A stretch of DNA of 64,000 nucleotides, taken from assembly GCA_000469685.2 (NCBI GenBank), contig LS997565.1, forward strand, positions 39,299,519-39,363,518. Reading direction: 5' to 3'. The notes below the pieces were generated by a model. The model was not told the DNA's origin. It saw nothing but the letters and a program-made list of their open reading frames with translations, and searched no databases. This stretch comes from Haemonchus contortus. Its lineage: Eukaryota > Nematoda > Chromadorea > Rhabditida > Trichostrongylidae. Below are positions 58,301-64,000 of the stretch, one piece after another. Numbering within the stretch: position 1 is the stretch's first letter; each line of letters opens with the position of its first letter. Position numbers and translations under genes: made by a program.

Positions 58301-60794
58301 TCGTTGCCCTATTATGGAGCTTACACGGCTAAAATGTGGGGGCAGACGATTGGAAATCAGACTAGATTTCGCAGAACTGCTTTACATATTTAATTATTTT
58401 CAAAAATCATTCATAGCATTTGAGAGCAGGTGTGACCTAGGCAACGAAGACTTTTTGAAGCTATTGGATACCCCAATCCTAGCCTATCAGCTCAGGCTGT
58501 TATACGATAAGTCTGCTGACAAGTCCCACTTTTTGCACTTGATTCACACCTTTCTCGATGGTCCTTTACGTGGACGTTATCTTCAGAATTGGCTTACTTA
58601 GAAATTCTTGGATTATTCGCTTCCTACAAAAGAAAATTTGAACTTATTCTTTCCAAAGAAATCGATTTTCTAAAATATGAATGAAATTGGAACTACAATT
58701 AATATTTGCTATTTACTTTCATTTTTATTTATTTGTTTATTTTGGTTGACACTCAGAGTAGGGAGTTCAGTCCCGAGAAAATCAAATATTTTTCCTTTTT
58801 TGGTAGTTTACAAAACAATTGAAAGTGATCAAAAATTCAATTTAGACCCATAGAAAGTCAGTATAGGTCAGTATATAGTACTATAATCAAGTAGTCAGGA
58901 GGCGGATCCATAGTAGACATAGGCGATGGACCATTTGCCTAGCTAGATCGGCAGCACAATGGCCCCACACAGCTATCATTTGATGGGCCCACAATCTTAA
59001 GCAGGGTGCCTGCAGCTATAATGAGACAGTGAATCAGGAGTCTGTGAAGGCCCTCAAAGTAACCCGCAAGCCTCGGGGCAATAGGGATTGGAAGTACAGG
59101 AATAGTGAAAGTATTGACTTGTACTTCAGGCCCTCATGGCTCATTCTGCGCACCCAAAGAGCTATTTAAAGGTCATTGCAGCTCTGAGTTTCGCTGCATA
59201 TTGTTGCTTGAATTGTCACCCCATTAATTCTTGGCTGCAGATGCTTCCGTTGCAATTTTCAGGATCCTCTAGTTCCCATTGATACAATGCTACGACTGAT
59301 TCCTGTCCAAGGGGATTATCCAAGGGGAAGGCTATGCATTAGACCTGGGCTATGGAAAAGTGATCGTTTGGGACGGATCAATTCTACGGAAACCTCTGAT
59401 GAAAGACAAATCAGTGGGTGTAGGCAATCTCCTCAAACAGCCTCCAACTCGTTCGCCACATGCTTCCGGCTAAACCATCTTACTCTAAAGGTGTTGAAAG
59501 ACGTTTAGTAGCATCGTAGGGAGGCAGAATATAATTATGCCCTTAGCTAGGTGTCTTTTTGAGAGCTGGGTAGGCCGAAAGGGCCTTACATGGATTAAAT
59601 TGTGCATCAACCAGGCGACCCGCACTGATGAAGGTCTGGTATATCTTGGTCAAGGTATATCTCCAGGGACAAACAAGCGATGATCGCTCCTGTCACTGTT
59701 TCTTCCTATTCCAATTTGAAATTCTCTCCTCTACTTTCCTCTTGTTTCAGGCTATGACCTAAATTATTTTATAGTCTTTAGAAATGTGCCGTGTTTATTG
59801 CGCTTCAACCACTATAAAAACTTTTTTTTGCATGTTTTTTCATTGGCCTGCACTACCGCTGAATTATTGCCGACCAGAAGTTTTTCAAGAGGAATTTATA
59901 GTGAAAAATTATAGAAACATCAATCCCTTGCTCAAATTTAGCGTAGGCGACGATATTTTCACTACATCAGCCATCTTCCTCTCGCACGCCATTCCGAGAC
60001 TAGATTAAAGGTATTAGCGCAAGCGGACGCTAGCTCAAAAGAGATCAGCCTCGCTTAGCCTCTGAATATAATAATTTCTGCCGTCTCCCACAAAATGCCG
60101 TTCTAAAATGTTAAGCCAGGGCCACGTTTTGCGTTGAACCACCATTTGTTATTTAACTGTCCTCCATGGAAGACCAGACATTTGACGGAACCATGGGGAG
60201 GAATTACCGCGGGCACTTCTGAAACCAAGAGTTATGAGTATTTAATGAAGCGAGATGGAGCCGGGTGTTCCTATGTATCTTCTTTAGATATTGGAGCCCT
60301 TGCATTCTCTGGAACTGCTTTACGGTATATACCATTTACCCCCGTCTAAGTCTAACCAGACCCAACGATGAGTCTTCATACCTTCATGGAAGCGCCCGAA
60401 GGATCAGGCTAAGAGGATGGGCAGATCGGAAAGCCTTTCTCGGCTACCACCTCGATGGCATCCTCGAACAAAACCTGACTGACTGTCCAGAAAACTCAAA
60501 ATATCTGCATAAGTTTCGTTTTTTGCAGCTGACAAACTTATATTACTCAAGGAACGGGAACTTCCTTGCCGAACAGGGAATTTTTCTGGAGCCTTTTTTT
60601 CCTATGACGCGATGAAGAATTCCATTTACTTTCGCTAAACTGAAGTCTAGCCCAATTTCCTACAAAAATTTTTATTGTTGAGAGCCTCCCTGCTAGCCCC
60701 TTCCCTGCTGAAGAACGTCAACTGTCCCCATATTATTTAGAAAGCAAAATCGCTCTGAAAATCTATTGGTCAGCATAGCTTTCAATGGAGGAAA
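55311..60794. other. Intergenic, no gene recognised
   Basis: One SINE (57888-58101) and possibly a decayed copy near 58990-59150. A GC-richer patch at 57340-57560 (CGTCCGTCCTCGTCCGTCC) is unexplained. An open frame at 58275-58601 preceded by a GTGCAG acceptor reads to a TAG with DFLKLLDTPILAYQLRLLYD inside; it could be a last exon but matches nothing I know. Confidence 0.4.
57888..58101 (+). mobile_element. tRNA-derived SINE, near full length
   Basis: GGTGGTGTAATGGCAAATAA head, box B GGATCGAATCC (57939-57949), body CTTCCATCCCTGTGGAATCG and GGTATCAGATCTGTCTG, 3' end GGGGCGCATCCCC. Confidence 0.75.
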
Positions 60795-61237
60795 TCATAA
60801 AATAACCTAACTTGGGTGAAAATGTAGTTGGGGGGGGGCCACCTATCACAATGTCGGTATATCAAGAAATGAACTCAATGAAACGCGTCATGCCGTGTTG
60901 TATCACGGACATGCCAGTTTTTGAATAAGGACTTTGGTAGGGAAGGAGCACCGCGGTGGGCGAATTTTCTTTCTTTTTCTCTTTTTTTTGCATGAGGTAA
61001 TCATCCCAGCTACCCAGGTGCTCCTACCCTACCTAGGCTTATTTGGGAAACTAAATTCCTTAGATGAAACCGCATAAAAGAGCTATGGTGGTCGGTTCCC
61101 ATCATCCTCTACGCATCCGATACAGTGCTGATATAACAAGGACTAACACGTTTAACAGAGTTCATTTCTTGATACACTGACCTTCGGATAGGCGCCCCCC
61201 CCCCCAACTACATTTTTACCCCTAACTTGTCAAATTT
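60795..61237. repeat. ~440-bp foldback with G/C-tract arms
   Basis: The left arm CCTAACTTGGGTGAAAATGT, then AGTTG(9) and TATATCAAGAAATGAACTC, is matched inverted on the right by GAGTTCATTTCTTGATACAC, a C-tract and AACTACATTTTTACCCCTAA. Arms run ~115 bp. The interior has a second inverted pair (AGGGAAGGAGCACC with GGTGCTCCTACCCT). Confidence 0.75.
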
Positions 61238-63660
61238 TATACGGGAGGAAAGGGAACCACTGTTCTTTTGAGTATATGATATGTTGAGCCCAGATAACCT
61301 ACCGTTCAATCTCCTTTGGGCTATCAGGTAGTCAGTTTAAGTGCAGATGGAGAACTGGGAGGTAGATGATCTGCCTTCTGGTATTACGGTGGAACTGACC
61401 GAATCGGCTTTGATTACGGCGATACTGTAGGTGCACGATCAACAAGCAACTCTCCCGAAGTAACGGAACCCCCTTAAACGCCCTTTCTTCATGACTCATA
61501 CGATACCGTTAGGTGACTGACACAACCACAGACAAAAGCAACTGAATTTTTAATTGGGCTTGCTTATTAATCGTTATTATGGTGAACCCTCGGTACCGCT
61601 TTATTTGGAGCTGATTTGGTGATTTCCACCTCGTCGTAATGCCAGAAGGCAGAAACCTGAAGTTTCTGGTGTTGCTCAGCTTCTCCATTTACACTTTCAC
61701 TTGCTACTTGATGAATGATAAAAATACGAAACAGAGCAACCAACTTTTACTTGAGCTTGCTTATTTGTAGTGTCTTAGAAACGGGAATTTTTCGAAATGA
61801 TCTATTAGGTAGGTTTTCATTCGAACACGAGTACTCACATCTATCAGGGAGAAATTCCATTAATTTCCTCCAATACCAAATCCAGTTTTCTTCAATAAAA
61901 ATATATTCTATTACCATTTCAAAAAATCAGCTTTGTAGAGCACACATATGTAACCTCGATGATCAATATTTACCCAGATATTTGCAAATGAAGGACCCAT
62001 CGAATAAATTTACTGCTAGCTTGCATGGGTCCCAACACCTACTAACAATACTCCTCCAATACTTTCCATCTTGAGTTTTGATTGCCAGAATATCATTTAC
62101 TTAGGGATATAGAGAAGAGAGGTTGCGAGGGCCGTTAGCATCCCAAATTCCACCGAGCTTTCACGATGAATCATCTACTCTGTGGTACCGGAACCTTATC
62201 ACTGAAAGCTTACTAAGCACATTAATATCACGGTCTTCACCACTACCAGGAATTCCATTAAGCGAAAGAGCAAGTAATACAAACAGTTCGGCGTTGATAA
62301 ATCTGTTTAAGGATGAGCCACGCACCCGTCTTTGACGTGTGTTCTGATGACATTTGAATTCTTACTTTGAACAGCTATTCTTGCACCCTACGTAATGTAC
62401 ATAAGTAGATGCCAGTAGTATTTTCCAGTTCTTTCCCTCACCCTCTTGTCTCAGACCAGCGAATTTCTTCATCGATTTCCGGCTGATCTGGTAGAGGTGG
62501 GAAGCTCAAACGGTTGGGAGCATCCAGAGCTAGTGGGAGCTGGCGCGAGGGTGATGCGACTACTGGAGGGACTACACAGTTGCCACCTTTCTTCCCTGTA
62601 CGGTCTTATAATCCTTTCCGATATTATTTCGTAATTTTTCAGCGTTCTATTCCTACCCATACGACTTTACCTAATTATTCATTCATTTATGTAACCCCAA
62701 ATCGATACCCAAATTTCAAGAAACGTTCCGAGCTCTCAATCCGTCCACTGCTATTAGTTGATACCAAACCGTCGATCAGGGCAGTAACACTGACTTGTAC
62801 ATCGGCTGGCCACCCCATGTCATTGTACAAATCACATCCGCAGTCAAACGACGCTACGATTCTGAATGGAGTTTGTGTGTGGGCGTATCCCGAAAGTAAG
62901 ATTGATTACGCCAAAAGAATTTTTCCACAGTTCGTGTATATTCTTTTCTTTTATCTGCTATATTTGCTATTTTCTATGTGATGTCTGCTGTGTACTAGAG
63001 CTCCTCCCTATTGGCACGCATTCCTACGAACACGAGTAAGTTACTGGCTAATAAATGAGATCTAATTATATTCTCCGCTGGGCAGTCGAGTGCGACGGAC
63101 TACGGGCGGATTATCGCAGTTGTAAAAGGTGCTGTTATGGCTTCAAAGATCTCCTCAGATCCACCTAGCCTGTCTGGATGGCGCTTGTAGGGACAGCCAA
63201 GGAGAGCCTTGACATTGGAATCTAAGCGGAAGGCGTTGTATGAGGCAAAAACTCTCAACCATAACAAAATTACCCATTGACAGGCGTATGCGTGGCTACT
63301 CCTGCGGGTTTCCTCCCTCGCCACCTAACCTTCATCTTTTTATCCGCCTTCAGTTCTGAGCAAACATAGCTCTCATAGGTAGCACCTCCCTCCCTCCCTT
63401 ACTGCTCCTTCCCTCTCCCTTCCCATACATCTAGTATTATACAAGTAAAGTATAAACTAAATAAAAAAGTACTCTCTGAAAATCTTCGGTATGATGTTGG
63501 GATTCTTTTCATATTCTCTCTTAGAAAGCCATAATAGTAATGGATGAGCGCATAAGTAAGGAGGAGCTACCCTGGACTGAAAAAGATTATTTTTCTTCGA
63601 ATAAAATCCCTCCTATCCCTTTTTTCTGCCTGAACGACGTAGCATTCGCGATGCACTCAG
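61238..63660. other. Intergenic, no gene recognised
   Basis: A 3' SINE portion at 62735-62900 is the only recognised feature. The 119-codon open frame at 61715-62074 shows no motif. Confidence 0.4.
62735..62900 (+). mobile_element. SINE body and 3' end
   Basis: TTGATACCAAACCGTCGATC, ACTGACTTGTACATCGGCTG, then GCTACGATTCTGAATGGA and GGGCGTATCCCGAAAG. No tRNA-like head is attached. Confidence 0.65.
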
Positions 63661-64000
63661 GGGCGAACTGCCAAAAGCGAAGCTAGCACAGCCAATTATG
63701 CATCATTGAGGCTTTTCGGGTGAAAATCCATGGACAGAGAAGTGCACATCCGTCGCAGAGCAGCCACCGCCGCCGCGGTCGTCTGGCCGTCTCTGCAAAG
63801 CGTCCCGGGCATAGCGCAGTGCCGTCGTCCGTCGTCGAGGCCACCATGTCTGCTTCGTGTATGCGTATGCACTTGAAAGCAGCAGACATTCTTCGAATCC
63901 TTTCGTTGTCGATCGTTGATTTATGAAGCTTCCGCTGTCGGATGCCCTCCTCTGCTCATTCTCTACTCTTTTCCTCGCATCACTTAGGTCTAGCGACCGC
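63661..64000 (+). promoter_or_regulatory. CpG-rich stretch, possible 5' end of a gene leaving the window
   Basis: CpG-dense sequence (CCGCCGCCGCGGTCGTC, GTCGTCCGTCGTCGAGG) unlike its AT-leaning surroundings, followed by GCCACCATGT with the ATG at 63846. The frame from that ATG runs 26 codons to TGA at 63922-63924 unless spliced. It may be a promoter or first exon, on either strand. Confidence 0.3.

Noticed and set aside
62514..62981. 155-codon open frame
   Set aside because: Largely overlaps the SINE body at 62735-62900; no motif.
1..64000. CRISPR arrays, bacterial operons, rRNA genes
   Set aside because: None seen. The spliced genes show eukaryotic DNA, and the repeats are transposon-like without regular spacers.

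Overview
This window is eukaryotic nuclear DNA. Genes are split by GT-AG introns, many only 50-60 bases long, with short T-rich acceptors (TTTCAG, TTTTCAG, TTTAG), which suits a nematode. The main gene is a Flamingo/CELSR-type adhesion GPCR of about the length of C. elegans FMI-1 (from memory). Many introns are large and repeat-filled, so a nematode with a repeat-rich genome, perhaps enoplean, is my best guess. That placement is inference; the gene identities do not depend on it.

Region 1 (about 0.4-14.1 kb, minus strand): a trypsin-like (S1) serine protease spread over many small exons. The His (TAAHC), Asp (NEDMALL) and Ser (GDSGSP) blocks are all visible. A candidate first exon at 13938-14091 encodes a hydrophobic signal or anchor segment and an IVPS activation-type sequence. 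A minus-strand AATAAA lies at 381-386. At least one exon, and probably two, are still unplaced. Its introns hold tRNA-derived SINE copies and two complete copies of a ~500-bp inverted-terminal-repeat element, one with an internal 125-bp tandem duplication.

Region 2 (about 14.1-19.2 kb): no gene recognised. It holds a SINE copy, a hairpin and diverged repeats, and ends in a CT-rich, GC-box-bearing stretch just upstream of the next start codon.

Region 3 (19,211-50,581, plus strand): a complete Flamingo/CELSR gene. I could place 53 exons with matching phases, totalling 7,746 nt including the stop (2,581 aa). The protein has a signal peptide, a Cys-containing N-terminal region, nine cadherin repeats, a membrane-proximal Flamingo region, EGF-like repeats 1-3, LamG1, EGF4, LamG2, EGF5-6, laminin-EGF-like repeats, a HormR domain, a GAIN/GPS region, seven membrane helices and a ~134-residue tail. 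The GPS lacks the HL(S/T) cleavage tripeptide. At TM6, a 58-nt intron and a 47-nt cassette are both open and together preserve frame, giving a possible alternative helix. Large introns contain foldback elements, SINEs, a 46-bp tandem duplication and G-tracts.

Region 4 (50.6-64 kb): mostly repeats (four or five SINE copies, a third inverted-repeat element, a ~440-bp foldback with G/C-tract arms). I recognise no complete gene. The last ~330 bases are GC/CpG-rich with a GCCACCATG context and may be the 5' end of a gene running off the window.

The two recognised genes have no evident functional link.
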